Assembly (NCBI RefSeq): GCF_005870025.1
Contig: NZ_VATA01000026.1
Location: forward strand, 26,589 to 90,588
Length of the DNA stretch: 64,000 nt
Direction of reading: 5' to 3'
DNA from: Poseidonocella sp. HB161398
GTDB lineage: Bacteria > Pseudomonadota > Alphaproteobacteria > Rhodobacterales > Rhodobacteraceae
Shown here: in pieces, positions 26,423-37,500 of the stretch
Layout: the number at the start of each line of letters is the position of its first letter
Position numbering within the stretch: the first letter of the stretch is position 1
Position numbers and translations under genes: made by a program
The notes under the pieces: generated by a model
What the model saw: only the letters and a program-made list of their open reading frames with translations
Database searches by the model: none
Told to the model about the DNA's origin: nothing

Positions 26423-27055
26423 ATGGAATTCCTTTTCGACGGAGACGGTCCGGACCGGCCGACGGTGCTGCTGGCCCATGGCGCGGGCGCGCCGATGGAC
26501 AGCAGCTTCATGACCGACATGGCCGCGGCGCTGGCCGGGCACGGCCTGCGGGTGGCGCGGTTCGAATTTGCCTACATGGCCCAGCGGCGCAGCGGCGGCG
26601 GCAAGCGCCCCCCGCCCAAGGTCGAGGCGCTGGAGCAGGAATTCCGCGCCGCCATCGCCGCGCTGGCCTGTCCCGGGCCGCTCTTCATCGGCGGCAAGTC
26701 GATGGGCGGCCGGGTGGCGAGCCTCGCCGCGGACCGGCTGCATGCGGAGGGCGCGATCGCCGGGCTGCTCTGCCTCGGCTATCCCTTCCACCCGGCGGGC
26801 AAGCCCGAGCGGCTGCGCACCGCCCATCTGGAAAGCCTGTCCGCCCCGGCGCTGATCTGCCAGGGCAGCCGCGACGCCTTCGGCAGCCGCGAGGAGGTCG
26901 CCGCCTATGCGCTGTCGCCGCAGATCAGCGTGGCGTGGCTCGAGGACGGCAATCACGACTTCGCCCCGCGCAAGCGGGTGACCGGGCGGAGCCAGGCCGA
27001 GCTGATCGCGGAGGCCGCCGCCGCCGCCGCGGCCTGGATCGCAAGCGTGACCTGA
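26423..27055 (+). CDS. Small alpha/beta hydrolase (KANL3/Tex30-like)
   Basis: 210-aa hydrolase. LLAHGAGAPMDSSFM forms the oxyanion region, GGKSMGGRVAS the nucleophile elbow with Ser, GSRDAFG and DGNHDF the acid and His. These fit the short dienelactone-hydrolase-like/KANL3-Tex30 family of unknown substrate. ATG at 26423; earlier in-frame starts would overlap the GNAT gene in low-complexity sequence. Confidence 0.78.
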   Translation: MEFLFDGDGPDRPTVLLAHGAGAPMDSSFMTDMAAALAGHGLRVARFEFAYMAQRRSGGGKRPPPKVEALEQEFRAAIAALACPGPLFIGGKSMGGRVASLAADRLHAEGAIAGLLCLGYPFHPAGKPERLRTAHLESLSAPALICQGSRDAFGSREEVAAYALSPQISVAWLEDGNHDFAPRKRVTGRSQAELIAEAAAAAAAWIASVT

Positions 27056-27139
27056 CCCCCGCTGGACAGAGCGGATTTCCTGCATATCTAGATCCGGGGT
27101 TCCAACCCGATCCCCGGAGCCGACAGGAAGGATCTGCCG

Positions 27140-28513
27140 ATGACCGCATCCGAGGACCGGGCGGAGACCGCCCCGGACGAGCGCCGCGACCTGCGCGAGG
27201 CGCGCGAGCTGGAGGCGCATCTGCGCTGGCTCGACAGCTTCACCCCCGCCGCGCTCGGCATCCTGGCGCTGGCCTCGGGGATCTACACCTATCTCGGGGT
27301 GACCCAGCTTCTCGACGGCAGCGACGCGCTCAGCGTGCTGGCGGCGCTGGCCTATTCGATCGCCGTCTCGGTCGGCATCTTCGTCTTCTGGTCCTACCTG
27401 ATGCGGCTCCTGCCGGCGATGCGCTCGGGGCAGAGCGTGCTGGGGCTCCTGGTCGCCGGTGCGCTCGGCTGCATGGCGATCGTGGCGATGTCCTCCTGGC
27501 TGAACGCCGCCGCCCTCGCCGGCAGCGCCGCGGTCGAGCAGCATCTGGCGCGCACCGTGCAGGACTACCAGTCCTCGCTGGAGCGCGCGCATGAAAACGC
27601 CGTGCTGGCCCAGGGGCTCGGCCGCGATGTCGCCCGCGCGCGGCAGCTCTTCGAGGATCTGGGCGCGCAGGAGCAGGCCGGGAACCTCTCGGGCACGGCC
27701 GGGCGCGGCGCGGTCTTCCGGCTGCTGACCCAGAAATCGGCCGAACTCGCCGCGCTGGAGGACCAGATCGCCGCCCAGGAGGCGCCCATCGCCGCCGCGT
27801 TCGAAGAGGGCAACGCGATCCTCGGGCGGATGCGGTCGCTCCTGGTGGAACAGGGCTCGGTGCAGGCGCGCTCGGTGACGTTTTCCGAGGAATCCGTGCG
27901 GCTTGCCGGCGTGATCACATCGCTGCGCCAGCTCTCGGTCGCGCCGCTGGTGGAGCGCGCGGCGCAGGATCTCTCGGCCTCGGTGGTGCTGCCCGAGCTC
28001 GACGGCCGGACCGAGGACATCCGCGCGGGCCAGCAGAGCACGCTGGGCCAGATCCTCGGCGCGCTCGATGCCCGCGCGCAGTCGCTGGAGGCCGCCGCGG
28101 CCGAGGTGCTGGCCCTGCCCGAGCCGGTCGAGACCACCTACACGCCGATCAGCGCCGCCGATGCGGTGATCCGCTATGCCGGGAATTTCGCGCCCTCCTG
28201 GGCTGGGGCGATCGCCATCGACCTGCTGCCCGCGGTGCTGGTCTTCGTCCTCGCCGTGACCCAGGCGGCGATCCGGCGCGGGCGCGACGGCTCGGGGCTG
28301 GAGGCATCGATGACGATCGGCGATCTGCGCGCGGCGATGCGGGCGCTCGAGGACATCGAGACCTCGCGCGGCCGCGCCAACCGCGCCGCGGAACCGCCCG
28401 CGGAGGCGCCGGAGCCGGCCCCGGCAGCCGAAGAGGCGCCCGCCGGGCCTGATCGGGAAGAGGACGCGCCGCCGCGCTTCGTCCCGGTCGCAGCCGGACC
28501 GCGGGCCGAATGA
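27140..28513 (+). CDS. Membrane protein with a long periplasmic/cytoplasmic coiled coil
   Basis: 457-aa protein of unknown function. Three hydrophobic segments (about residues 32-55, 64-88, 94-118) are followed by a long heptad-like helical region (about 140-330) and a fourth hydrophobic segment (about 350-375), then a Pro/Ala/Glu-rich cytoplasmic-looking tail (to PPRFVPVAAGPRAE). AGGAAGGA lies about 9 bases before ATG 27140. Its stop overlaps the start of the next gene (28510) by 4 bp, so it is coupled to the ClpP-like protein. Confidence 0.7.
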   Translation: MTASEDRAETAPDERRDLREARELEAHLRWLDSFTPAALGILALASGIYTYLGVTQLLDGSDALSVLAALAYSIAVSVGIFVFWSYLMRLLPAMRSGQSVLGLLVAGALGCMAIVAMSSWLNAAALAGSAAVEQHLARTVQDYQSSLERAHENAVLAQGLGRDVARARQLFEDLGAQEQAGNLSGTAGRGAVFRLLTQKSAELAALEDQIAAQEAPIAAAFEEGNAILGRMRSLLVEQGSVQARSVTFSEESVRLAGVITSLRQLSVAPLVERAAQDLSASVVLPELDGRTEDIRAGQQSTLGQILGALDARAQSLEAAAAEVLALPEPVETTYTPISAADAVIRYAGNFAPSWAGAIAIDLLPAVLVFVLAVTQAAIRRGRDGSGLEASMTIGDLRAAMRALEDIETSRGRANRAAEPPAEAPEPAPAAEEAPAGPDREEDAPPRFVPVAAGPRAE

Positions 28514-29298
28514 GCGGGGCCGCCCCGGCCCGCCGCCGTCCCGGCATCCGCGCGGTCATGGCCTTCTGCCTCGCCGCGCAGGCGCTGATCGGCGTGGCGG
28601 TGGTCATCGAGGCCTCGGGCCTCCTTGAGCCCGGCCGCTGGACCCGGCGGGCGATGCCGGGCTTCGACCCGGCCCAGCCGGTGGTGCCCGACGACCAGAC
28701 ACGGCGCTTCCGCCCGGCCGAGCTGCCCGCCGCGCCCGGCACGATGCGCCCCGGCGGCCCCGGCGGCGGGCCGCTGCCCGACAGCCTGCAGATCGAGACG
28801 GTGGCGCGCGACGGCGCGACGCTGCTGAGCCTGACCGGCACGATCGACGAGGGCGCCGCCGCCCGGCTGGTCCGGCGGCTCGACGCGATGGAGCCGCCCG
28901 ATGCGGTGCTGCTGCACAGTCCCGGCGGCCTCGTGGCCGAAGCGCTGGAGATCGGCCGCGAGCTCCGCCGGCGCGGGCTCGGGACCCGGCTGGTCGCGGG
29001 CGCGGTCTGCTTCTCGGCCTGCCCCTACATGCTGGCCGGCGGCACCGCGCGCGAGGTCTCGGCCGAGGCGCGGGTCGGCGTGCACCAGTCCTATTACGAC
29101 AGCTCGGCGCTGCTGCCGCTTTTCGTCGGCGTCGCGGCGGTGCAGGAGCGCGAGGCCGAGGCGATGCGCTACCTGCAGGAGATGGGGGTCGACCCGCTCC
29201 TGCGGATCCCGGCGCTGGAGACCCCCGCCGACGGGATCTACATCCTCACCGCGGAGGAGCTCGAGGCCTACCGCCTGGCCACCGGGATCACCGGCTGA
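28510..29298 (+). CDS. Membrane-anchored ClpP/crotonase-like protein
   Basis: 262-aa protein with one N-terminal hydrophobic segment (about 14-36) and a Pro-rich linker, then a ClpP-like fold (about 92-255). LLHSPGGLVAEALEIGREL is the oxyanion strand/turn; Ser169 in AVCFSACPYMLAGG and His192 in GVHQSYYD are spaced 23 residues apart, as the ClpP Ser and His are. The acid residue is not certain. Probably a periplasmic serine peptidase acting on, or together with, the coupled coiled-coil membrane protein. Confidence 0.68.
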   Translation: MSGAAPARRRPGIRAVMAFCLAAQALIGVAVVIEASGLLEPGRWTRRAMPGFDPAQPVVPDDQTRRFRPAELPAAPGTMRPGGPGGGPLPDSLQIETVARDGATLLSLTGTIDEGAAARLVRRLDAMEPPDAVLLHSPGGLVAEALEIGRELRRRGLGTRLVAGAVCFSACPYMLAGGTAREVSAEARVGVHQSYYDSSALLPLFVGVAAVQEREAEAMRYLQEMGVDPLLRIPALETPADGIYILTAEELEAYRLATGITG

Positions 29299-29340
29299 GA
29301 TTCACCCGGTCTCAACCCCGTCCGGGGCAGGATCGGCGGC

Positions 29341-29541
29341 ATGGGACGGATGCTCCTCCTCTGCCGCCGCGCGGTCCTGGCCGTGACGATCGCCGCCCTC
29401 GCCGCGCTGGGGCTGGCCCTGGCTCTGGCCATGGGCGCGATCGGGCCGGACCTGGCGTGCTGGGGGCTGCTGGCGGCGCTGCCTTCGGCCTTCGCGCTCT
29501 GCCTGCGCCTGCCCGTCCCGCTTCCGCGCCCCCCGCCCTGA
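29341..29541 (+). CDS. Small membrane protein (hypothetical)
   Basis: 66-aa protein with two closely spaced hydrophobic segments (about 9-33 and 36-56) and a Pro-rich C-terminus. ATG 29341 follows GGGGCAGGAT. It may be a real small membrane protein, but in DNA this GC-rich a short hydrophobic reading frame can occur by chance. No family recognised. Confidence 0.4.
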   Translation: MGRMLLLCRRAVLAVTIAALAALGLALALAMGAIGPDLACWGLLAALPSAFALCLRLPVPLPRPPP

Positions 29542-29816
29542 TCCCCGGGCCCTGACAGGGCTGCCGGAAAAGCATGCTCGGCCTCGGAGCTTGGCGGCAA
29601 AACTGGGAAAATGACCCCAAAGCTGGCCGGAATTTCCAAGTTCCGGAGGCAGTCTTGGCAATATCCGGAACGATTTCCTCCAGATCGCCGCCCTGACATC
29701 CCTTTTCAGCATCCTGCGAAGCCCTGCGACAAAGCGCGGGTCCCGCGCCGTCGGCCCTTTCTCCTCGGGCTTTGCGTGGCCTAGAGTGCCGCGGAATGCC
29801 CGAGACGGAGTCCGCG

Positions 29817-30548
29817 ATGACCGCCCCCCTCAATATTGCCGCCTGGTCCGGTCCGAGAAACCTCTCGACCGCGATGATGTACGCCTTCGGCGCGCGCGGC
29901 GACGCCGCGGTCTGGGACGAGCCCTTCTATGCCGCCTATCTGGAGATGACCGGGCTGACGCATCCGATGGGCGCCGAGATCATCGCCGCCGGTCCGCGCG
30001 ACCCCCGGGAGGTCGCGGCGCGCTGCGCGGCGCCGCATCCCTCGGGGCGGCCGGTCTTCTACCAGAAGCACATGACCCACCACATGATCGAGGGCGTGCC
30101 GCGCGACTGGTTCTCCTCGGTCACGCATCTCTTCCTGATCCGCCATCCGGCGCGGGTGCTGGCAAGCTATGCCAAGAAGCGCGAGAACCCGGTGCTCGAC
30201 GATATCGGCTTCCGCCAGCAGGCGGAGATCTTCGAGGAGATCCGCGCCTCGGGACAGACCCCGGTGGTCATCGACTCCCATGACATCCGCGCCGATCCGG
30301 CCGGGATGATGGCCGCGCTCTGCGACGCGCTCGGCATCCCGCGCGATCCCGGCATGATCCGCTGGCCCGCGGGCGGGCATGCCGATGACGGGGTCTGGGC
30401 GGCGCACTGGTACGACGCGGTCCACCGCTCCACCGGCTTCGCCGGCGCCGAGGGGCCGCTTCCCGCGCTGCCCGCCGATCTGCAGGCGGTCTGCGACGCC
30501 GCCCTGCCCTATTACGACGCGCTGAAACCCCTTGCGCTGAAGGCCTGA
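29817..30548 (+). CDS. Sulfotransferase-like P-loop protein
   Basis: 243-aa cytoplasmic protein with the PAPS/nucleotide-loop pattern WSGPRNLSTAMMYAF near the N-terminus, WDEPFYAAYLEMTG, FLIRHPARVLASYAK and a C-terminal WYDAVHRSTGF, as in the sulfotransferase-like family often found beside class IV aminotransferases. GGAG at 29807-29810 supports ATG 29817 over 29796. It ends 4 bp before the aminotransferase gene, so the pair should act together. Genuine sulfotransfer is not demonstrated by the motifs. The preceding 275 bp contain only a CCGGAA/TTCCGG repeat (29627-29646). Confidence 0.72.
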   Translation: MTAPLNIAAWSGPRNLSTAMMYAFGARGDAAVWDEPFYAAYLEMTGLTHPMGAEIIAAGPRDPREVAARCAAPHPSGRPVFYQKHMTHHMIEGVPRDWFSSVTHLFLIRHPARVLASYAKKRENPVLDDIGFRQQAEIFEEIRASGQTPVVIDSHDIRADPAGMMAALCDALGIPRDPGMIRWPAGGHADDGVWAAHWYDAVHRSTGFAGAEGPLPALPADLQAVCDAALPYYDALKPLALKA

Positions 30549-30552
30549 GACC

Positions 30553-31479
30553 ATGGACACCACGACCCACGATTCCGAACACGACGCCCGCAACGACGCG
30601 CTGAAGATCTATGTCGACGGCAGGATCGTCCCGAAGGACCAGGCGGTGGTCTCGGTCTACGACTCGGGCTTCATGCTGGGCGACGGCATGTGGGAGGGGA
30701 TGCGGCTCTATGACGGCGAATGGGCCTTCTTCGACGCGCACATGGACCGGCTCTACGACAGCTGCAAGGCGGTGAAGCTGGAGATCGGCAAGACCCGCGA
30801 GGAGATCCGCGCGCTTCTCGACGAGACCGCGGCGGCCAACGGCATGACCGGCGACGCGCATTGCCGGCTGATGGTCACGCGCGGCCGCAAGGCCAAGCCG
30901 TTCCAGCATCCGAGCCTGTCGAAATGGGGCCCGACCATCGTCGCCATCATCGAGCATTCGGTGCCCGCCGCCGCGCTGTCGCAGGGGCTGCGCCTGGCCT
31001 CGGTGCCACAGGTCCGCGGCCTGCCGCACAGCCAGGACCCGAAATTCAACAGCCATTCCAAGCTGAACTGCATCATCGCCTGCCTGCAGGCCGAGGAGGC
31101 CGGGGCCGACGAGGGGCTGATGCTCGACCCGCATGGCTTCGTGAACACCACCAATGCCTGCAACTTCTTCATCGTGCGCAAGGGCGAGGTCTGGACCTCG
31201 ACCGGCGACTACTGCATGAACGGCGTCACCCGCGCCAATGTCGTCCGGCTCTGCCGCGAGGCCGGGATCCCGGTCTTCGAGAAGAACTTCTCGCTCTACG
31301 AGGCCTATTCGGCGGACGAGGCCTTCCTGACCGGCACCTTCGGCGCCCAGACCCCGGTGGCGGAGATCGACGGGCGGGCGATCGGCGACGGCGCGCGCCC
31401 CGTGACCCAGCGGATCCGCGATCTCTACAAGGAACTCGTCGCCCGCACGGTGGCCGAGCAGAAGGCCGCGCGCCGCTGA
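30553..31479 (+). CDS. Class IV aminotransferase (branched-chain/D-amino-acid type) with altered PLP site
   Basis: 308-aa fold-type IV PLP enzyme. PLP Lys is Lys170 in NSHSKLNC; GVTRANVV binds the phosphate and FLTGTFGAQTPV is the C-terminal family motif. At the position of the PLP-N1-contacting Glu (E193 of E. coli IlvE) the sequence reads Thr199 (FVNTTNACNFF), and the second family Glu is Cys203. The protein therefore belongs to a subfamily whose chemistry may differ from IlvE or D-amino-acid transaminase. Co-transcribed with the sulfotransferase-like gene. Confidence 0.82.
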   Translation: MDTTTHDSEHDARNDALKIYVDGRIVPKDQAVVSVYDSGFMLGDGMWEGMRLYDGEWAFFDAHMDRLYDSCKAVKLEIGKTREEIRALLDETAAANGMTGDAHCRLMVTRGRKAKPFQHPSLSKWGPTIVAIIEHSVPAAALSQGLRLASVPQVRGLPHSQDPKFNSHSKLNCIIACLQAEEAGADEGLMLDPHGFVNTTNACNFFIVRKGEVWTSTGDYCMNGVTRANVVRLCREAGIPVFEKNFSLYEAYSADEAFLTGTFGAQTPVAEIDGRAIGDGARPVTQRIRDLYKELVARTVAEQKAARR

Positions 31480-31486
31480 GACCGCC

Positions 31487-31508
31487 GCCCGGGCCCGCAG
31501 GCCCGGGC
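31487..31508. terminator. Bidirectional terminator between aminotransferase and autotransporter genes
   Basis: GCCCGGGCC (31487-31495) and GGCCCGGGC (31500-31508) form a perfect 9-bp stem with a CGCA loop in the 40-bp convergent gap. Confidence 0.6.
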
Positions 31509-31519
31509 CCTGCCCGCCG

Positions 31520-34500
31520 TCAGAACGGGATCGAGATGCGCAGCCCGGCGCCGTACTGCTCGGTCGTGTCCGAGAAGCTGCCGAAGGCCTCGGCGCTGAG
31601 CACCATGTTCTCGGTCGAGAGCACTTCGAGCCCCAGCCCGACATCGAGATAGAGCCTGTCGAACTGGCTCGTCGCCTCGAATTCCGGCGCGCCTGCCGGC
31701 GAGCCGTCGAAGAGCGAGCTGACGCCCGGCGCGGCATCGCTGAGGAACTGCGTCACCCCGAGCGTCAGGCTCGGCCGGTAGAGCGTGCCGTCGCGCCCGG
31801 CCCATTCGCCGCCGACCTCCACCGCGGGCTGGATGTTGACATAGGTCTCCGTCGAGCCCGAGATCTGGTGGTTGAACCCCGCCGCCCCGGTCTCGCGGAC
31901 ATTGCCCGCCCTGACCGCATCGACGCCCAGATCGAGCCGCGGCTTGGCGAACCAGCTGCCGAGATCGAGCTGGTACTCGCCGCGGATCTGCCCCGAGACG
32001 GTCCAGATCTCCTGGCTGCCGCGGGCGATGTCGCCCAGGAAGAGCTGGCGCTCGACATCGAACGTGCCGTAGCCCGCCGAGAGCGAGGCGGCCAGCAGCG
32101 CCGGGCCGAATTCGCGCTTGGCGACCGCGCCCAGATGGAAGACGTCGCCGTCGCTGTCCATCATGCCCGCCTTGTCCAGGCTGCGGCTCTCGTAGGAATA
32201 GGCGGCGCCGACGTGCCAGTCATTGCCCAGGTCGACCTGAACGCCCCCCGCCAGGGCGAAGGTGGTCTCCTCGAAGCCCAGGGTCTTCGAGCTGCCATGC
32301 TGGGTGAACCGCGAATGCCCCACCCGGATCCAGCTGCACTGGTCCTGGCTGACGAAGCGGTAGCCGCCGGCGCGGTCCGAACAGCTCATCATCGCGTCGG
32401 AGAAGCGCAGGCTCGACTGCAGCGAGCTGAACTGGTTGTCGGAATAGACCTCGCCGCTGAGCGAGGCGATGGCGTCGCCATAGACGCCCGGGTCGGTGAT
32501 ATTGACCAGCGCATTGGCCTGCGCGCGGCTCAGCGAGCCGGTGTCGTACATCGCCTGCAGATGGGCGGTCAGCGGCGCGTGGCTGGCCAGCGTCGCCGAG
32601 AGCGCGGCGGCGGAGCTGAAATCCAGCTCGTAATCCAGCGCGACCGCATTGGCGGTGTCCCAGTTCAGGCTGTACTGGCCGACCACCGTGGACTCCACCG
32701 TCAGGCCGCGATCGGCCAGGCTGCCGCCGGCCGTCAGGAAGGCGCCGGTGGTCTGCTTGCCGCCCGCCGCATTCTCGCCGACATCCATGTTGATTTTCAC
32801 CGTGCCGTCGAGATCGGCCGTGCCCGTGACCGCGAGCTGGTCGGTCTCGGCCCCCGCGCCGCCGGCCTGGCGCGCCACCACGTCGATCCCCAGCGTGCCG
32901 CCGGCGCCCTGGGAGAAATCGCCGGCGAAGGCGGTCCGCGAGACGGTGCCGATGCTGCCCGGGGTGACGAAGCCGGAGTTCGACAGGCTGCCCGCCTCGC
33001 CCAGCACCATCTTGGAGCCCAGCAGGAAGACCGCGCCCGCCATGTTGTCGATGGTCACCCCCGCGCCGGTCGTGCCGTCCGAAAGCTGGCTCTGCACCGA
33101 GCCCGCGATGGTCCCCAGATTCTGCACCGAAAGCGCGGCGACCCCGTCGGTGCGGATCGCGAAGCCATTGGCGGTGCCGTCGCCATTGGCGATCGTGCCG
33201 CCATTGAAGATCAGGTTGTCGAGGCCGTTGCGGATGCCGATCGTCTCGGAGCCCTTCGCCGTGGTGGCGACGGTGGCGCCTTCGGCGACATTGATCCGCA
33301 CCTTGCCATTGGCGGCGTCCCCGGCACTGGCGCTCTGGGCCAGTGCCGGGGACGCCCGTGCCCGTGGCGATCACGTCGGCATTGGCCGTCACCGTGACAT
33401 CGCCGCTGGCGTCCTCCTCCCGGCCACCCGAGCCGGACTGGGCGAAGATGGCGTGCGACCGCTCGCCGGTGACGAGGATCGACCCGTTGGCGGTCACCGT
33501 CACCGCGCCGGAATCCCCCGCCGCGCCATTGCTGCCGGCGAAGGAGAAGAGGTAGTCGCTCAGCGCGCCGCTGATCCCCGCCACGCCGCCGGCCCCGCCG
33601 ATCGACTGGGCCATGATGCCATGCGCCCGGTCGCCGGTCGTGTAGATCGTGCCGCTGGTGACGGTGACATCGCCGCCGTTGCCGCCGTCGCCCGCATCGA
33701 GCTGCAGCCCGACGCCCACGCCGATATTCAGGTCGAGCCAGTCATAGGTGATGCCGCGCTCGGCATCCCCGGCCGTGCCGCCGCCGCCGCCGACCGACTG
33801 GGCGAAGATGCCGATCGCGCCCTCGCCCGAGGTGAAGATCGCGCCGCCGCCGTCGATGGCGACATCGCCGCCATTGCCGCCGCCGCTGCCGCTATTGCCC
33901 AGCGAGAGCGCGGAGAAGAGCCCGCCCGTCCCGGCGCCGCCATTGCCGCCGCCGCCGCCCACCGACTGGGCATGGATGCCGAAGGAATGGTCTCCGCCGG
34001 TCGCCAGCACGCCGCCATTGGTGACCTGGACCGAGCCGCCATCCGCCGCCGCGCCGCCGGCGCCGCCGATGGCGATGGCGATGCTGGTCGGGCTGGGGAT
34101 CTGGGTTCCGATCGAGACCAGGCTGGCAATCGTCTTCACCGTGCTGTCGGTGGTCCAGGCCGAAAGGCCCAGGGCGCCGTCGCCGCCCGTGCCGCCGCTG
34201 CCGCCGACCGACTGGGCGACGATGGCATGGGCGACATCGCCCTCGGTGACGATCGCGCCGGTATTGCCGATGCCCACCGCGCCGCCGTCGCTGCCCGCGC
34301 CGGCCTGGCCGCCGATGTCGAGATTGAGCGTGACGCTGACCTTGGTGTCGCTGCCGTCGGGATTGGAGCAGTTGTAGGCGCCGGTCTTGCCCGCCAGAGC
34401 GCAGGCGCCGCTGAGCCCCAGCGAGGTGCTCGAGGTGCTGCCGCCATCGCCGCCGCCGCCGCCGACCGACTGGGCGACGATGCCCTTGGAGCTGCTGCCC

Positions 34501-37500
34501 GAAGTGAAGATCGAGCCGCTATTGGTCACGCTGACCGCGCCGCCCTGGCCGCCCACGCCGCCCTGGCCGCCGACATTGATGTTCGAGGTCAGGGTCACGC
34601 TGGAATTCTGCGTGGCGCCGGTGGCGTTGAGGACGAAATTCGCGGCGCTTCCGGCTGCGCCGCCGCCGCCGCCGATCGACTGGGCGTGGATGCCATTCGA
34701 TCCGCCCTTCTCGGTCACGATCTGGCCCTGGTTGGCGACCGTCACCGTCTCCGCATCCTGGCCGGTGCCGCCATTGCCGCCGAGATCGACCGTGACCGTG
34801 CCCGTGCTGCCGGCAGATTCGGTGAGGGCGCCGGTATAGACCGAGCCGCCGATCCCGCCATTTCCGCCGATCGACTGCGCCAGGATCGCGGCGGCGTTGT
34901 AGCCCTTGGTCAGGAGCGACCCGCTATTGGCGACATCGACCGTGCTGCCAGTCGCCCCGGAGCCGCCTGCGCCGCCGATATTGACATGGATATTGGCCGC
35001 GCCCTCGCTGCTGAAGGAGGCGCTGACGGAATAGACGTCGCCGCCCGCGCCGCCATTGCCGCCGACCGACTGCGCCAGGATCGCGTGCGAGCCGTAATCC
35101 GAGGTCGAGATCGATCCCCCGGCCCCGACCGTGACCGTCCCGGCGGAGCCGCCATCGCCGCCTTCGCCGCCGACCGTCGCCGTCAGGTCGGCGGTCATCT
35201 CGCCCGCGGTCAGGCTGCCCTCGATCGACAGGCCGCCGCTGCCGCCCGCGCCGCCGGTGCTCTGCGCGACGATGCCGTGGGAATGCACGCCGGCGGTCGA
35301 GAGGGCGGCGCTGGAGGTGACATCGACATTGCCCGCCGTGCCGCCGCTGCCGCCTGCGCCGCCGACGGTCGTGTTGATGTCGCCGATCGCCACGGAGCCG
35401 GTGACGCTGCCCTTGGCCGAGCCGCCGCCGCCGCCGACGCTGCGCGCCGCGATCGCCTCGGCATAGCTGCCGGAGGTGGAGATCGCGCCGGCATTGGCGA
35501 CCGTGACATCCCCCGCGGTGCCGCCGTCGCCGCCCGCGCCGCCGACCGTCGTGTTGACGCCCGCCGCCGATATCGAGCCGCTGACGACGAAGCCCGAGCT
35601 GCCGCCGCCGCGCGCCACGCTCTGCGCGACGATGCCGCTGCTATGCGCGCCCGAGGTGGTGATCGCGGCCGAGGAGGCGATATCGACCGTGCCGCCGTCG
35701 CCGCTGCTGCCGGCATTGCCGCCGACCGTGGTCTGCACGGTGAAGGACGCGCCCGTCCCGGTATAGGTGGCGCCGCTGTCGCCGCCCGAGCCGCCGATGC
35801 TCTTGGCCGAGATGCCCTCGGAATTGTGGCCGGTCGTGGTGATGCTGCCCGAAGCCGCGACCGCCACCGCGCCGCCGTCCCCGCCAATGCCGCCGCCGCC
35901 GCCGACCGTGGTGGCGACCGAGCCGGTGCCCGCCACGGCATTGATATTGCCGGTCACGCTCGACGCGCCGCCGCCGCCGCCGATCGACTGGGCGAAGATC
36001 CCGCGCGAGGCGTTGCCGGCCGTCGTGACGGCGCCATGCGAGGCGGCAAGGACCGCGCCGCCATTGCCGCCCGCCCCGCCGCTCTGGCCGATCGTGGTCG
36101 AGACATTGCCGACCGTCAGCCCGGTGATGTTCAGCGTCTGGCCGGACTGGCCGCCGCCGCCGCCGATGCTCATGGCCGTGACCGCATTGGAATTGTTCCC
36201 GGTCGTGCTGGTCAGGGCGCCGAAGGTCTCGGCGCGGACATCGCCGCCCGAGCCGCCCTTGCCGCCGGTGCTGCCGAGATCGACGCTGACCGTCGCGGGC
36301 CCGTTCGAGACCGAGATGACCTGGCCGCCGCTGCCGCCGCCGCCGCCGACCGACTTGGCGATGATCGCGCCGGAATTCCGGCCCTCCGTGGTGACGGACG
36401 CGCCGGTCACGACCGTGACCTCGCCGCCGTCGCCGCCATCGCCGCCCGCACCGCCAAGCGCGATGCTGACATCGCCGACCGAGATCGCCTGGCCGCCATC
36501 GCCGCCGCCCCCGCCGACCGAGAGCGCGAAGATGCCGCGCGCCAGGTCGCCGGTCGTCGACAGCGTGTAGCCCGCGCCGCCCGCGCCCTGGGTCGCGATG
36601 TCGAAGGGGCCGAGATCGTAGTAGCTGACATCGCCGCCATCGCCGCCGCCGCCGCCGGTGCCCCCGGCCGAGATCGAGACCACCCCGTCCGGCGCCGTCG
36701 CCCAGGCGCCGTCGCCGCCGCCCCCGCCGGTGCTGTGCAGGAAGATCGCGTCGGCATGGTCGCCGGATGTCGCGATATCGCCGCTGGAGAGCGCCGTGAC
36801 ATCGCCCCCGTCGCCGCCATCGCCGCCATTGCCGCCGATCGCCACCGCGCCGCCCGTGCCATTGGCCGTGCCGCCGCCGCCGCCGACGCTCTGGACATGC
36901 AGCCCGTCGGCATAGTCGCCCGCAGTGGTGATGGCCAGGGCGCTTTCGACGGTGGCCGCGCCGCCGTCGCCGCCGCTGCCCGATGTGCCGCCGATGCCGA
37001 CGATCCCGCCCGCGCCGCCGCCATCGCCGCCGCCGCCGCCGACCGATTTCGCGGTGATCCCGCGGCTGGCCGCGCCCTGCGTGGTGATGCTGCCGGTGCC
37101 TGCCACCACCGTGACTGCGCCGCCATTGCCGCCGGCCGAGCCCTCGCCGCCAAGCGTACCGATGCCGCCCGTGCCCGATCCCTGGCCGCCGCCGCCGCCG
37201 ATCGACTGGGCGATGACCCCGCTCGCATGGTCGCCCGCGGTCTTCAGCGACACGTCCTCATCGAGCGCCACCGTCACCGCGCCGCCGTCGCCCGCGCTCT
37301 GCGCGCCCGCGCCATAGGCCAGGAAGCCGTCCGCCGTGCCCGCATTGCCGCTGAAGCCGCCGATGCTCTGGGCGATGATCGCATTGGCCGCGGTCCCCGC
37401 AGTCGTGATCGTGCCGCCGAAATCGATGCCGATCGTGCCGCCCGGGCTGCCGCCCCCGGCCGCGCCGCCCTTGCCGTCGCCGATCACGCCGGTGCCCTGG

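Noticed and set aside
33318..33322. Phase-variable homopolymer in the autotransporter
   Set aside because: A run of four C is too short for ordinary slipped-strand phase variation; error, mutation or programmed frameshift are better options.
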